Of a DNA stretch of 30,200 bases, positions 1 through 11,156 are shown piece after piece. The DNA is from Hypsibius dujardini (taxonomy: Eukaryota; Tardigrada; Eutardigrada; Parachela; Hypsibiidae): the NCBI GenBank assembly GCA_001579985.1, contig LRSR01008939.1:1-30200 (forward strand), in the 5' to 3' direction. Position numbers and translations under genes: made by a program. The stretch's first letter is position 1, and the number at the start of each line of letters is the position of its first letter. The notes under the pieces are model-generated. The model searched no databases and had not been told where the DNA came from. It saw nothing but the letters and a program-made list of their open reading frames with translations.

Positions 1-277
1 AATTAGACAATGGGACGGCCAGGTGATTCAGACAGACAACGGCAAACGAATCGCTCAAACCGGAATATAGGCCAAACAAACAAAAACAATGTGCGGTGCC
101 ATTTGGAAAATCAATCGATCAAACGGAGCCCGATAAGGATAAATGACCATCTTAACCCAATGGCAAACATAGCCATCACTGACGGGAAAAGATCCCTGAG
201 GGCAAAAGATTCCATCCTTAATTTTTAAAAAAATTCTTAAGGAACAAAATGACATATCTTTTTTGGTAAAAACGCAC

Positions 278-534
278 CGTCTGAGTCGATTGCGCGTGAT
301 GAAGTCGCAATTGCGGAGAATCTCCTCCAAATCCTCCGGGGGAAGATCGGCCAAGACAGGCGGCTTGTACGCCGTCGCCCGATCCGTAGCCGGCTTGAGA
401 CGAACCCACTCGCGGACGTTGAAGAGTTCCATCTTGAGATTCATGAGGGCCTGTTCGGATGCCAGCAGGCAGCGCACCAGCTTCATCTCTCGGTCAGCAT
501 ACTGATGGGCCTTCTCCTCCTCCGCAGTTGCCAT
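278..534 (-). CDS. 5' exon of an unrecognised gene with an F-box-like stretch
   Basis: I do not recognise this gene. An ATG at 534 (minus strand) opens an exon of 85 codons plus two bases, ending at a GTGCGT donor (277/276). The first ~45 residues (starting MATAEEEKAHQYADREMKL) are charged and probably helical. Residues about 63-85 contain LADLPPEDLEEILRNCDF followed by ITRNRLRR, which resembles the start of an F-box (LPxExLxxIL...LxRxR). If that is right the protein would be a substrate adaptor of an SCF ubiquitin ligase, but this rests on one short motif. A possible next exon starts after an AG near 170 and would end in a stop near 55; I could not confirm it, and the gene may instead continue past the left edge. 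Coding is supported by the open frame ending exactly at a donor. Confidence 0.5.
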
Positions 535-629
535 CGTGAATGGATTCCTGCACCGAGACGTGGGAAGGAAGACTCTTCCAAAAGCATATAACGGGGTAAT
601 TGCAACTCAATAAAAGACTGGAGTGGTGA

Positions 630-816
630 AAAATGGCGGACCACACGGCGGAGATGGAAAAATGGTGGAAAATGGTGGAGCAAATTCCTTCGACTAACAA
701 ATGAATTGACGGTGGCAAAGTAAGCAGAAAAATGGCGGACCACGCGGCGGAGATGGAAAAATGGTGGAGCAAATTCCTTCGGCTAACAAATGAATTGACG
801 GTGGCAAAGTAAGCAG
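630..816. repeat. Tandem duplication of about 90-100 bases
   Basis: Two head-to-tail copies of a unit beginning AAAATGGCGGACCACRCGGCGG and ending GGCAAAGTAAGCAG lie at about 630-726 and 729-816. The first copy has a small internal expansion (an extra AATGGTGG-type block). The repeat lies just upstream of the minus-strand gene starting at 534, in its probable promoter or 5' region. Confidence 0.85.
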
Positions 817-1051
817 CAACCAGCAAACATGTCGATCTACCTCCGCGTGCGTTTTATTTCCCCTGTGCGTGCCACCCAGTGGAAAAGTGGAAATTCTCTT
901 CAACGTTGGCGCAGTCAGTCGTTGCCGAGAGAAAAGTCGAATCTTCGATCTGTTTATGCCGGACAATGGCTATTCCCAGTAAACTGATTATTTTCAAGTG
1001 TTGTTTCTTCATCAAGGAGAAAGCCCTTGAACACGCTAGTGGTATTCGTTT

Positions 1052-1278
1052 GTATGAGGTGAAATCTCTTTTTCGGCTCACCCTCCACTTGGTCGATAAA
1101 TCGGCTCACTTATGGGTTTCTCATTGATGGCTGGTGCTTGATTGTTTGATTCACTGTACTATATCTTAGTATACTATAGCACTTCTAGAAATCAAACAAT
1201 CAAGCACCCGCCATCAAAGAGAAACCCATGATGGAGCTGATTCATCGACTGAGCGGAGATACTGATTTCACCTCATAC
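1052..1278. mobile_element. Fold-back (MITE-like) element with ~90-base inverted arms
   Basis: The left arm at 1052-1150 (GTATGAGGTGAAATC ... GCTTGATTGTTTGAT) is matched in reverse complement by the right arm at 1191-1278 (ATCAAACAATCAAGC ... GATTTCACCTCATAC), around a loop of about 40 bases. The innermost 40 bases pair almost perfectly and the outer part is more diverged. It encodes no protein, as expected for a non-autonomous fold-back element. No target-site duplication was evident by eye. Confidence 0.7.
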
Positions 1279-1284
1279 TGAAAA

Positions 1285-2080
1285 ATTCACAATGTTTTCG
1301 AACCGCTGTTGTGTTTATTGCGCTCTAAGAAATACCGAAAGTCATCAGTCAACTAATTCGATAACTCGATGCAATAAATTCAAATGAATTGGGAGTCTTT
1401 AAAAGCTACAAATTTTTAACAAAGGACAGAATACGACAAACTATTACAGATGGCGCTACTTTCGTTGACATGCACAATCTGAGCAGCGAGGAATACTGCG
1501 GAGGAAGGTTCTCTTGCAATGAATGCCATTCGGGATTGGAGCCAGTCTCCAGATTCTGCAGCGAATCACGGTCTCGAGTCGAACCTTGAGCGGATTACTG
1601 ATCAAACCCCATTGTCTCCTATATGTCTCCCATTTATACACTTTTGCGGATTCATTGGATCGAGTCATCTCTAAAAGCTGTACAAACGTTTGTACGGTCC
1701 GACATGATAAATGATCGAAAGTGCGCGGAAAACCAAAATCCTGAATGCACAATCCGTGACATAACCGTATATAAAACTACTGCCGATTATGATTGAGCCT
1801 ACTCCGCCGTAAGAAAGCGTAATACGTCGTCCTAGAAAAAGGTTCTTTGCCACAAAATAATAAAACGTACAACATAAGCATTTCCCAACAGGTTCGCAGT
1901 CCACGCCTATAAGGAACTGCATCATCATCACATGCAAAAAAATGTACGACGACCACCACGGTACACACGAACACGACGTAGACAGTAATCGAGAAACTAC
2001 CGGCGTACGGATGGGGTCGATACGCAGGAGATATCATAATGTGGTAGCACCCTAATAGATAATGAAGCATGTCCAGCAGT
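1285..2080. other. Intergenic stretch with no recognised gene
   Basis: Between the fold-back element and the CBM14 promoter I see only short open frames without domain signatures, signal peptides or good splice sites. Nothing is assigned here. Confidence 0.5.
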
Positions 2081-2087
2081 GCCGGAC

Positions 2088-2120
2088 TATAAATGCCCGG
2101 CATCTTACAACTGAGTCTCA
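2088..2120 (+). promoter_or_regulatory. TATA box and probable initiator of the CBM14 gene
   Basis: TATAAAT at 2088-2094 is followed about 30 bases later by a TCTCATCAG initiator-like sequence (about 2115-2123). The first in-context ATG is at 2186, leaving a 5' UTR of about 65 bases. Spacing and order fit a metazoan RNA polymerase II core promoter. Confidence 0.6.
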
Positions 2121-2185
2121 TCAGCAGCAAACAATCGCTTCTTTTCTCCTTTTTTCTTCCCGAACAATCTCAAACAGCAGCAGAC

Positions 2186-2841
2186 ATGAAGATTCTGGTT
2201 CTCTTTGCGCTCGTCTGCTTGGTGGCCTCTCAGCGTGGCGACAGCAAGATCCAGGCCAAGTTCGTGCGGGATCTGCTGAAGCCCGCGCTCAGCGCCGAGG
2301 AGATTCAGACACTGGTCACTTCTCGTGAAGCCACCTTCCCCATGCTGCATGGGATTCCCCAAACCAACTTCTGCTGCGCGTCCAAAGCCCAACCGGGATT
2401 CTATGCGGATGAGGAAGCCAAGTGCCAGGTGTTCCATCGCTGTGACCAGAGCATGAACCAGACGTCTTATCTCTGCGCCAACAGCACAATCATCAGATCA
2501 CTCTCGTCTGTGACTCGTGATTCAACGTTGACTGCGAACGGTAATGCTTGCACTTTTTCCTAATGCTAAGATAATGCTGGGTGACCTGAGTAACGATAAT
2601 GTCTGGTTTTAGATCGGCTAATTTGGATAACTTTGGCAACTCTCGTTTCTACACCGGGCTCCCTCTCTTTGATTCTCCTCCATCTGATTACATTTCGCCC
2701 TCCCAGTTGGTCCTCATTCAGAACCAAGGTTTGGCTGCTCAAGTAGTTCGTCCATTCGTACCCGCATCCATCAAAGACGGAAAGAAGCACCCCAAGAAGC
2801 CGGTTAGCGTTTCGGGATCTGCCGAAGCCAGCTCCGACTAA
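2186..2841 (+). pseudogene. Secreted chitin-binding type 2 (CBM14) protein, frame broken in the domain
   Basis: Exon 1 (2186-2540) begins with a clear signal peptide, MKILVLFALVCLVAS, then a helical stretch and a CBM14 (peritrophin-A-like) domain: FCCASKAQPGFYADEEAKC, QVFHRC, YLCANST. Near 2485 the frame slips: the family's closing motif (VCD..FNVDC) is readable only in the -1 frame, and there TGA (2518-2520) stands where the family usually has Trp. That frame then runs to a GTAATG donor at 2541. Exon 2 (2613-2841) joins it in phase and encodes a Gly/Ser/Pro-containing tail with a KDGKKHPKKP basic patch. Such proteins bind chitin in cuticle or gut matrix. The promoter, signal peptide, splice sites and stop all look intact, so this is a recent pseudogene, an allele with lesions, or sequence error. 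Family assignment is secure; pseudogene status is inference. Confidence 0.65.
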
Positions 2842-3157
2842 ATACTCATTTCAGTCATTTTGAAGTTATAACACTTTTCAATTTTGAGGCTTTGGTTTTT
2901 CTTGCTTGATCGAACTACCGATGCGTCAAAATGTCTTGCTTAGTGGTTTCTTCTTACGGTTCTTTTGGTTCTGACTTTTCATGGTCGGACCCATTGGTGA
3001 CTGGATACAATACCTCGGGTTAAAGTGCCGTACACGAAACAAGAGGCCGGTATAAAATTGCGTCGTGTTTTATAATCATTAAATTGTTGCAGTCTTCTTA
3101 GAATATCAGAGATGGATAAAAATCTAGGCCGGATAGCAAGTGCGCTGTGAAACTGAA

Positions 3158-6100
3158 TCATGTCGACCGACAGGTATCGAGATTGGACCCTTTCAATGCT
3201 CTTGACATTAGAAGTTTCTTCCCCATAAATTCACTCTACAAAGAAAATAAATTCAGTTGGGAGTAGGAGACTTCCACGCGGGAAATGAAAACTTGTGATC
3301 GTGCTTACCTTGTTGAGGTCTATACAGCCTTGAAAAAACGCGCCAACTTCATTGTTATCGACGCCGCCGATGTACAAATGGTCGTCTGCGACATTTAGCT
3401 CGTCAAATGCACCGTCGTAGTAGACTTGAGTTGTGCCGCCGCCGTCGAGAATCAGTTCCGTAAAGCGGTCCGTCCTTCTTACCGCAACTTGGTACCACTG
3501 ATTGCGAACTAACGGCGTCCCAATTCTTCAAAGATACAATGTGCTTTTTAAAATGACCAATGCATTATAGTATAAGGCAAGAAACTTACTGTGAGATCGT
3601 GGGGCCTTCCCCTAAATCTAGCGCTAATTCAAGCAATCCTCGATTGAGCCGGATCTGCATGGTGTCTGTGAAGAGGCTACTGCTTGGCCGCCCAATATGA
3701 AGAAGAACTCCACCAGTAATGTTGCTGGGTTTGAAGGTCAGTAAGAGGTTAGTGGCATGCAGGACACTGGTGCCGGACAAGGGATATGCGAGATATGATG
3801 TCCCGTTGAATGAGGTTACCTCCAACTGCAAGTCTGTTCGATCGAAACAACCTGTCGCGATTTCGTTCTGTGACGTAATTAATTAAAATACTACGAGGTA
3901 AATACCGATTTCGCATTGCTCGCCTCGGAAGGCTATGGGGCAGTCACAACGAGCCTTCTTGAAGTGGTCAATAATGCACTGTCCGTCGTTTAGGCAGTGG
4001 ATCTCCTCGCAGCTACTTGTTTCACATCGGTCTGAAGTTGGAGATGCATGATACTTCGAGGAAAGCATTAAGTTGAACAGACCATGTTGTTAAGGACTTA
4101 CCGATGTTAATTCCATGGATGATGGTGCCAAACGGAAGTGGCTCCAAGAGAAACTTCTTCCCGTTAATCAACAAACTGAGAATACAGCCCACGAAACCAG
4201 CTGTCGAAGTGAGGAATTTCGTTTGAAGGTGGTCGTAATCGGGAATTCCGCCCAAGTAGATATTTTCCGAGGCTTTTAGCTCGCCATCCTCGACGTCCTG
4301 AACCGACGTCACAATCCGATCTTCCGAGGCGACGCGCAGTGAAAAGTCCCCTTTGGAGCGTTGAGCCCGGATGAGAACCGGATCGCCCAGAGGCACCTTG
4401 TACCGACTTTGGAGGTTGATATCGGTATGGGCAATCTGCAGTCGAAAGACGACATAACCGTCCAGCAACTCTAATGCCAGGAAGTTCTTAGAGCCGTTGA
4501 GGTCCTCCCCGGAGTAGAGAAGGAGACCGTTCTCGTTTTCCGCGTGAATCTCCAGTTTGAGCTCAAAGTCCAGGTCCCAGTCGGTGGGTAGGGGCAGCAT
4601 GGCGTAAGAGTCGCCCGAAAAGCGGGGTGTGGCAAAGCTCACCTCTGAAATCGCGGGAGAAAGAACCGATACAGAAAAGAGCGGTGCAGGACAAATTACA
4701 AATCGATTCCTGGCAGATGTTTCGGGTTCACTTACTTTCTTGGCAGTGAGTGCCCTTTCGACCCAACGGACACAGACAGCGATAGCCAAGGGTGCGATCC
4801 GACGCACAGACACCTCCGCCGAGGCAGACAAGTCCCGCACAGGCCGCTTGAGCAAGTTTGGGGGAGGTGTAGGGAATTTCATTAGTCGGAGAGGTCGTCG
4901 TGGCAATCGATGGCTGATCCGCTTGCTCGGATCGATGAAGCTCTACGTTGTTGTTACTCCTGTTCGACGGCCTTGTATCTGTTTGACCGAACACCAAAAT
5001 GAATGATTCAACGGCAGGTTTCACGCTTGAAGCTTAGAGGCAACGCCCACAATTATTGTGCAATTGAGCCAGCTGACTGACCTAGAGACGGCGTGTCCAA
5101 ACAAGAATAGCCGTTGTGATCTAAGTGAAAACCCTCTCGGCAGGAGCACTCGAAGGTCCGCGGACTGTGGTTCCGGCAGAAGTGCTCACACGGCGTTCCG
5201 GCACTTTCACATTGTCCTGCAAAATATCAGGACTATAATGTTGAAGACAACAGTTATGACATTCAGACATTAAGATGTTGGTGTCTTAACTACTCCGGAG
5301 GCCGGCTCGAAATCGATTTCAACTTGGTACGAAAACGACAGTTCACATTACGCATTCATGAAAACTCCCACCCGAATCTAGATGCGCTCCATTAGAGCCG
5401 ATCGTTTTTCTCATTTTAGATTCTCAGCTTGCCTATTGGTATTTCTTGCCCTGCTAGGGATGCTAGGGATCCTTTGAAAGGCTATGGATGGTATATCGCA
5501 GTGAGACCACTGTGGTGAAACTGTGAAGTGCCCTTTTGGTGCTATTGTGAAGAGAAGCTTTTAGCCCGTTGGCGACACGTGTCGTTTTAATGAACTGCCC
5601 CGGACTGACCGGAAGCCCCGTTCAATAGGCAACGCATTGTCTGCTTGCGTACACAGACATACACAGGCACATCGGGATGAATTCATTCGATTCTGGAGTG
5701 GGGGCTAGAAAGTGGGTCAAAAGGCGACAACAACAAAGTGCTGTCAATAGAGTGGCACCTTTTTTGGCAACTTATAACTCTCAGAGAGAGAGAGGGAGAG
5801 AGGGAGAGAGTGGGCTTGAGTTGAAGAACTTCTCCCAGGGCAAAGTAGGTCCTTGCAAATTTAAATTTTTTTACTAAGTGCTGGGACCGGTTATAGCGGT
5901 CTCGGGAGAACCGGGCGCGTATGTGTCTTGATGAGGATGGGGATTTGGGTAATGTCTGTGTATCCGAGACGCCGTAATCAGGACTGTGTTTGGCATATTT
6001 AAGCCCAATTTGTCATTTCATATGCAAAACCAAACCGGTCGTGGCTAAAAAGTCTATCAGCTGGAAAATGTTTTTAACGCTCCCATCCACAAACTCTATA

Positions 6101-6482
6101 CGGTCTCCCAGTGCTGACTAATCCGGCTTTGTGTTAGGGATTAAAGCGATAGTTTATGGCTGACCTACATATTCGATTAGGTTGCCGACGTGATGTAAGG
6201 AATATCGATTATTTTCTACCGGAGGACACGTAATTACGTTTCGCACATCAATACCTGACGTGACTGACGACTCCATCTTATCGACAAGAAAATTAAAAAA
6301 AACATTACTCTTGTAGACAGCCGAAACCAAGTCAGAACAGATCCATGCTTTTGGAGTAGAGACTGAACGCGATATACGGGAACAGATAGGTCGACAGGCA
6401 GACAAACAAACAGACAAACATAGAGACAAACAGGCAAAAAAACAGGCAAACAAAGAGACATACAGGTACAGCGAGAAACAGA

Positions 6483-6560
<78 letters not shown>

Positions 6561-9317
6561 GGACAGACAGAATAGAGGGATAGTGAGCAACCTAACCCTA
6601 TTTTTTGGCGAAAGGGTTATAGGATTCTGTGTCATCGATGAACTACATAGCTTCTAATCCAATTAGCCTCATTCGACTGATTGAGGCAATATGTTGACAT
6701 GTGGGCAATGTTGACCTGGGTGCTTAATAATGCGTTTCGGGATTCGTCAGTGATATGAACCTTCATCGGTCTGAATGAAAAGGTCGCCGGATGGGAAAGG
6801 ATAAACGAGTAACAAACAACAGCCTTCTGTCGTGTTCTCTCTTCATGTTTGTGTGGTGTGTGTACGCAAGAGAGTCAGACATCGATTATTTTGTGTTGCG
6901 CTCCCTGGTCGGCTTTCTCATGAACGCCTTGGAAGGATGCAAGACACACACACACACAAAATACAGACGACACCTCTTTGCGGCGGGGATGATGTTCTTT
7001 ACAGCATTTAAAGAATCTCTTTCCGTTCTATTTCTCGCTGAATGAATGCGTGCGTATGTATACTAGTGCACAACAGCCGCTGTATAGAGCAAAGAGAACG
7101 AAGGGTCGATAACGTGGCTTTGATGGATGTAAAAAAGAAACGTGCCGACGTGCCCGCGGTCCTCGGGCTTTGTTGATGAGGAACTCACGCGTCCGTCCAC
7201 CCGTTGTTACGGCTCACTTCCTTGCGTGTCGAGGACTCTCAACGTCCAGAGAGGTAGTCGTAGGGAGCCGTAATCGGAGACACGCACGAGTCTAAATGGC
7301 TCTTCATCCATCAAATCCGGGGGAACAGTTTGTGAGGTCTTAAAACACGCTTGTAGTTTCTTATCCCTCACAATCTAGTCATATCCAAATAGCTCAAACG
7401 TAGCTCTTAGAATTAACATTGCCTATGTTTAGTGTAATTAATCACGTGAAAGTAAAAGTAAAATCAAAACAATGCAAATACCTTTCGTTTGTATTTTTTA
7501 TCGAATAAGCAAAATTATTTGCTCCCATCTTAAAATATTCCAAATGATTCGCTACAGATAGAAATGCGCAGATACATTTACGTATGTTGCGTACCTGTAT
7601 GTCTGTTATTATTCTACTATTTAAAATATTGTACATAGTTTATGGTTTGATTGGTTTAACTTGACATTGCATCCAAAATGTGCGAGTGAATTTTCTACAA
7701 TGCCTCATATTAATATAAAGTACGCTTTGCACTGTTACCTTGACTGAAATTGTTGTGTACTGTACTGGCGTTTTAATTAAGGCTTGTAGTACAACGGAAA
7801 TTCCTCAATGGTCAACGTAGTATCTTGCTGATTTATCTCGTAGGATTCGCTCTAATATGAGAATTTCATTTTTTGTCTAACTAAGGCCAGGATGCAGAAG
7901 AACCCTTATTCTGGTAAGCCGGATACAGAATCTCGCAGTCTTTTCCGGCCAGTGGAGACCCTAGGGGCATTCGATAACAATTTCCCGTTCCACATCGAGC
8001 GCTGAAAAGGGATGAGAACAGATGCAGTGGGGGGGGAGGGGGGACTTGACGATGGAAGCCATCAAGTGCATACTAATAAATAAAGCCGACCCCTAGTTAT
8101 GTACAGAGGATTGCCATTGATTTCCATCAAATCATCCAGATGGTCCAGATTGACCAGTGGAGATCCCCAGTGAGTCCACTCACTGTCCCAATTACTGGCG
8201 AGGGGGTCGAGCTGTAGTTCATCGAGAGCGCAGCTTCCGTTGATTTTCTCGCGCAGCTTTATCGATTTATCTTGGGCATGTCGATTTTGATTTATTCAAT
8301 GCAATTGAAAATATGATGATGGCTCCTCGAAAGAAAGCTTTTTTTGCGAGGTGATGGAAAGATAAAAGCTCGTTTTTTTGGTGTGAGACTGACACTGACA
8401 GCTTAATAAATATGTTACGCAAAGCCTCATCATCATGACTGGGGCAAGATAAAATAACAATGCCGGGTGCGGCCAAAGTGCTCTTTCTCCTATTCATCTT
8501 TCCGGCACGTTCCGGAAGTCCATCCGAAGACCTGAATACAACACTCGTCGATTAAAAAGCGATGCAGCTTTTATTTGGTTGCCTTGTCGTCATGTAGATC
8601 GATCTTGAAGGAAATATCCAGCTGAGACCACAGAAGATAAGAAGCGACTAACGAAAAAATACGTCGAGTACTGAAGATGACGACGAACACATGGCTGATC
8701 CAGACCCAGACCGCAATTGGCGCCACGATGGTGTGCGCACGATGGTGTGTGCTGTAGTCTGAGCGTCGCACAGTCGGATACTTTCAGGCTAATTAAAATG
8801 AATCATTGCATTATTACGCCCTACTGACTTGCTTTGTCTGTTAAATTAGATTCATTCAGATATAAATGGACTTATTACTGGCCGAAATTCTCCCTGCAAG
8901 GTCTCCCTGCAAGGTCTCCCTGCAAGGTCAACGCTCAGTCCGAGTGACAATCTGTCGTCATCAATTACTTTGTACAGTGCACAGTATGTGCAATCCATGA
9001 GTTCCGCAGTACCGGTCAAGATTGCAGACAAAACCGGTATTGAAAATAAAGTCTAAATGGGATCCGTGCTGGATGGTTCATGATTGGCTTAATTAAACGG
9101 CAGTACAAAAAAATGAAGTCATGAAAATTGCTTAATCTGTCAGATTAGTTGACTCTAAGCTCTAACATTTTCATGTGCACACTACCCTTACGGCCTTACA
9201 CTCAAGTAGATAGGCGAACGTACCTTGAAAGGCAGCCTCAAATTCCGTTTCGCTTCGGACTAAACCAAAGAAAACTTTGCAGAAGACGGACGCCATCAAT
9301 AGGATTCCTATATCCAT
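3158..9317 (-). CDS. Secreted EGF / laminin-G-domain protein (EGF-EGF-LG-EGF-LG), ten exons
   Basis: Exons in coding order: 9317-9224, 8270-8105, 8001-7904, 5216-5082, 4978-4736, 4644-4102, 4031-3906, 3851-3590, 3525-3309, 3235-3158; phases match at every junction and give 653 residues. Exon 1 encodes a signal peptide (MDIGILLMASVFCKVFFGLV). Residues ~32-119 are an unfamiliar Trp- and Cys-containing region. Residues ~120-164 form an EGF module (C.CREGFHLDHNGYSC), followed by a Ser/Thr/Asn linker, EGF 2 (~208-243), laminin G 1 (~245-430, with YLGGIPDYDHLQ and GFVGC), EGF 3 (~433-467) and laminin G 2 (~469-650, closing KGSNLDTC). The layout recalls the C-terminal parts of agrin, pikachurin and perlecan, but here it is a short stand-alone extracellular matrix protein, probably binding glycans or dystroglycan-type receptors (inference from family). 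Exons 4-10 are very secure. Exons 1-3 are less so: exon 2 uses a GTACAT donor, exon 3 a GTTCTT donor, and intron 3 is 2.7 kb. Confidence 0.85.
5217..7903. other. Large intron 3 of the EGF/laminin-G gene
   Basis: No convincing exon was found on either strand in this 2.7 kb interval. It holds a short (GA)n run near 5782-5810, the (GACA)n array, a CACACA run near 6945 and otherwise unique sequence. A further EGF/LG exon could have been missed, but the flanking exons already join in phase. Confidence 0.55.
6483..6570. repeat. (GACA)n microsatellite
   Basis: About 22 uninterrupted tetranucleotide copies of ACAG/GACA lie inside intron 3 of the EGF/laminin-G gene. Degenerate flanks (GGCAGACAAACAAACAGAC, ACAGGCAAA) extend the repeat back to about 6390. 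Confidence 0.95.
8889..8927. repeat. 13-base triplet repeat TCTCCCTGCAAGG
   Basis: Three exact head-to-tail copies of TCTCCCTGCAAGG lie in intron 1 of the EGF/laminin-G gene. Confidence 0.9.
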
Positions 9318-9639
9318 GTTGAATTGAAAAAAAAATCCCCGTGTCATGTGCTCGAAATAGAGCTTCACACCCGTTGCATGTAGGTGAACTGGAGAAGCAT
9401 CCACCGAGATGATCCTCCGAAATAGCCTCTCAAATCCACTTGCTCTTCATACGGGAACAAAGTGAATAAGCCGGTGCGGCGGCACTTTTCTCGGGTTGCT
9501 TATTATTTAAACACGCCAAAAAATGCTGTCCACGTCAGAAGGAGGGAGAGCTAGAGTACACTGATGTGTGTTTGAGGGGAGAGTGAGTCAAGAAGAAAAG
9601 CGGGTGGAAATAAAGCATAATCCGGCACGAAATTGACAG

Positions 9640-9660
9640 TTCCCCATATATACGCATTCT
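9640..9660. promoter_or_regulatory. TATATA motif upstream of the EGF/laminin-G gene
   Basis: CCATATATACGC near 9645-9655 lies about 330 bases upstream of the minus-strand ATG at 9317. The motif is nearly symmetric, so it could serve either strand. Evidence for a real promoter is limited to the motif and its place. Confidence 0.25.
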
Positions 9661-9885
9661 TTGCCGGGATGAGGGAGACAGAGTGTGTGAAGATTATGCA
9701 GGCCTAGAGTACTCTACGGCGCCGTGATCAAGCATCCCCGTTCCTGCCCACATCGCCACCGTGTCTGGATCAAGCGGGAGGCACATCCTCCGCCCCCTCC
9801 TCTTTTTCTTCCTGACTGCATCGAATGCCGCCTACATCGCTAGTACGTGTAAACTGGCGGTATATTCGCAGCAATACTGCTGTAC

Positions 9886-9962
9886 TGTGTGTGTGTATGG
9901 GTGTATGGGTGTGTATGGGTGTGGGTGTGGGTATGTGAGTGTGTGTGTGTGTGTGTGTGAGT

Positions 9963-10003
<41 letters not shown>
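9886..10003. repeat. (GT)n microsatellite
   Basis: An imperfect GT run with GTATGG interruptions at the left becomes a pure GT run of about 18 copies at 9964-10003. A second short GT run lies near 10308-10334. Long open frames on both strands here are artefacts of the repeat. Confidence 0.95.
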
Positions 10004-10005
<2 letters not shown>

Positions 10006-11156
10006 GGCGCATAGAGGTCTTGGAGGGAAAATAATCGATGACATTCGTAGTCCTCACTGTTTTAGCTTAATACGGCTTCGAGATCTCCTCCAGGCTTATT
10101 CGTGTTTACTACGTGTACTGTATATCATCTGTGTCTGAATACTAAACGGAAGTATTTCGCTGCTTGTGCAACGGGGGTTTGACCTCGCCGCTGTGCAATT
10201 TACGCGGCGCGGAATTGGTGTTTATACAGAATATATATAAAAGATTCGCGGGACGCGGGGGTTGGGGGGCGTCGAACAGGGGGCGGATGTCCATTAACTC
10301 AGCTACTGTGTATGTGTGTATGTGTGTGTGTGGGTGTTTTGTGTTAGAGCCATAATGTGATTTATTAGTAGGGTAGGAACGAAGTGACACAGCAGACGCA
10401 GCACCGTGTAGTGGCTAATTGAATTTCGGACGTGAAGTTATCTGCAACTTTGTCCTGTCCACCCGTGTGCGTGTGTGTCTGTGCACGGGCAAAAGTGTGA
10501 ATATTATATTTCCGTCGCTAGTCCCAATTGCCAGGGTTCACGAATCTGCCTTTCTATAATGTTTCCACGCACAAGTATACGCACATGCGACAGAGTATAA
10601 AGCCTCCAAAAATATGAAATGAGTAATTTATGCAAGAATGAAGTTTCTACAGAAGTTTCTACAGAAGTTTTATACATGGGGAATATGAACGATTTTTGAT
10701 TGTGGTTTATATGCCGGTTATGCCTCCAGGTGGCGAATGAAACGAAATTTCATGAGACCACCAATCCTGACACAGGCACGTACATCGTCATCACCAGGCT
10801 GTATAACGGTGTGGTTCATCGCGTAGAACAGCGCTTGGACTCTGCGCTAAGGACGATCACACATTCACACACATGACAGTAAATCTGAAGAACTTGACAC
10901 GAACAATTCGTTCGTGAGAACTCTCTGTTCAGCCTGGCATCCGGTTACATCTGAGGAACACATAACCGACCGTGCAATCGGAAATGCGACCGCTTAACTA
11001 TCATATACTGCACGTTCGCCCCCGTTTGGTTCGAACAACTGCATAACTGTATTTGTAGAGAGGAACAGACAAACACAGATAGGAAACTTTTGTGGACGAT
11101 CAGGCAGACCGTCGAAGACAAACAGAAGATGAAACAGATCTGGCACATTGGCCTGG
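10004..11156. other. Intergenic stretch with no recognised gene
   Basis: Apart from a (GT)n tail near 10308 and a 12-base tandem repeat (GAAGTTTCTACA-type, about 10638-10670), I see no splice-bounded open frame or recognisable domain here. Confidence 0.5.

Noticed and set aside
6234-6635. Long minus-strand frame rich in Cys-Leu-Ser-Val repeats
   Set aside because: It is a translation of the (GACA)n microsatellite inside an intron and has no start context or domain.
8267-8771. Minus-strand open frames of 60-76 codons in intron 1 of the EGF/laminin-G gene
   Set aside because: No domain, poor splice context, and the flanking exons already join in phase without them.
9761-10138. Plus-strand frame running through Cys/Val-rich sequence, and minus-strand His/Thr-rich frames
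   Set aside because: Most of the length is the (GT)n array read in different frames. Only the first ~28 codons deserve a note, given separately as a finding.
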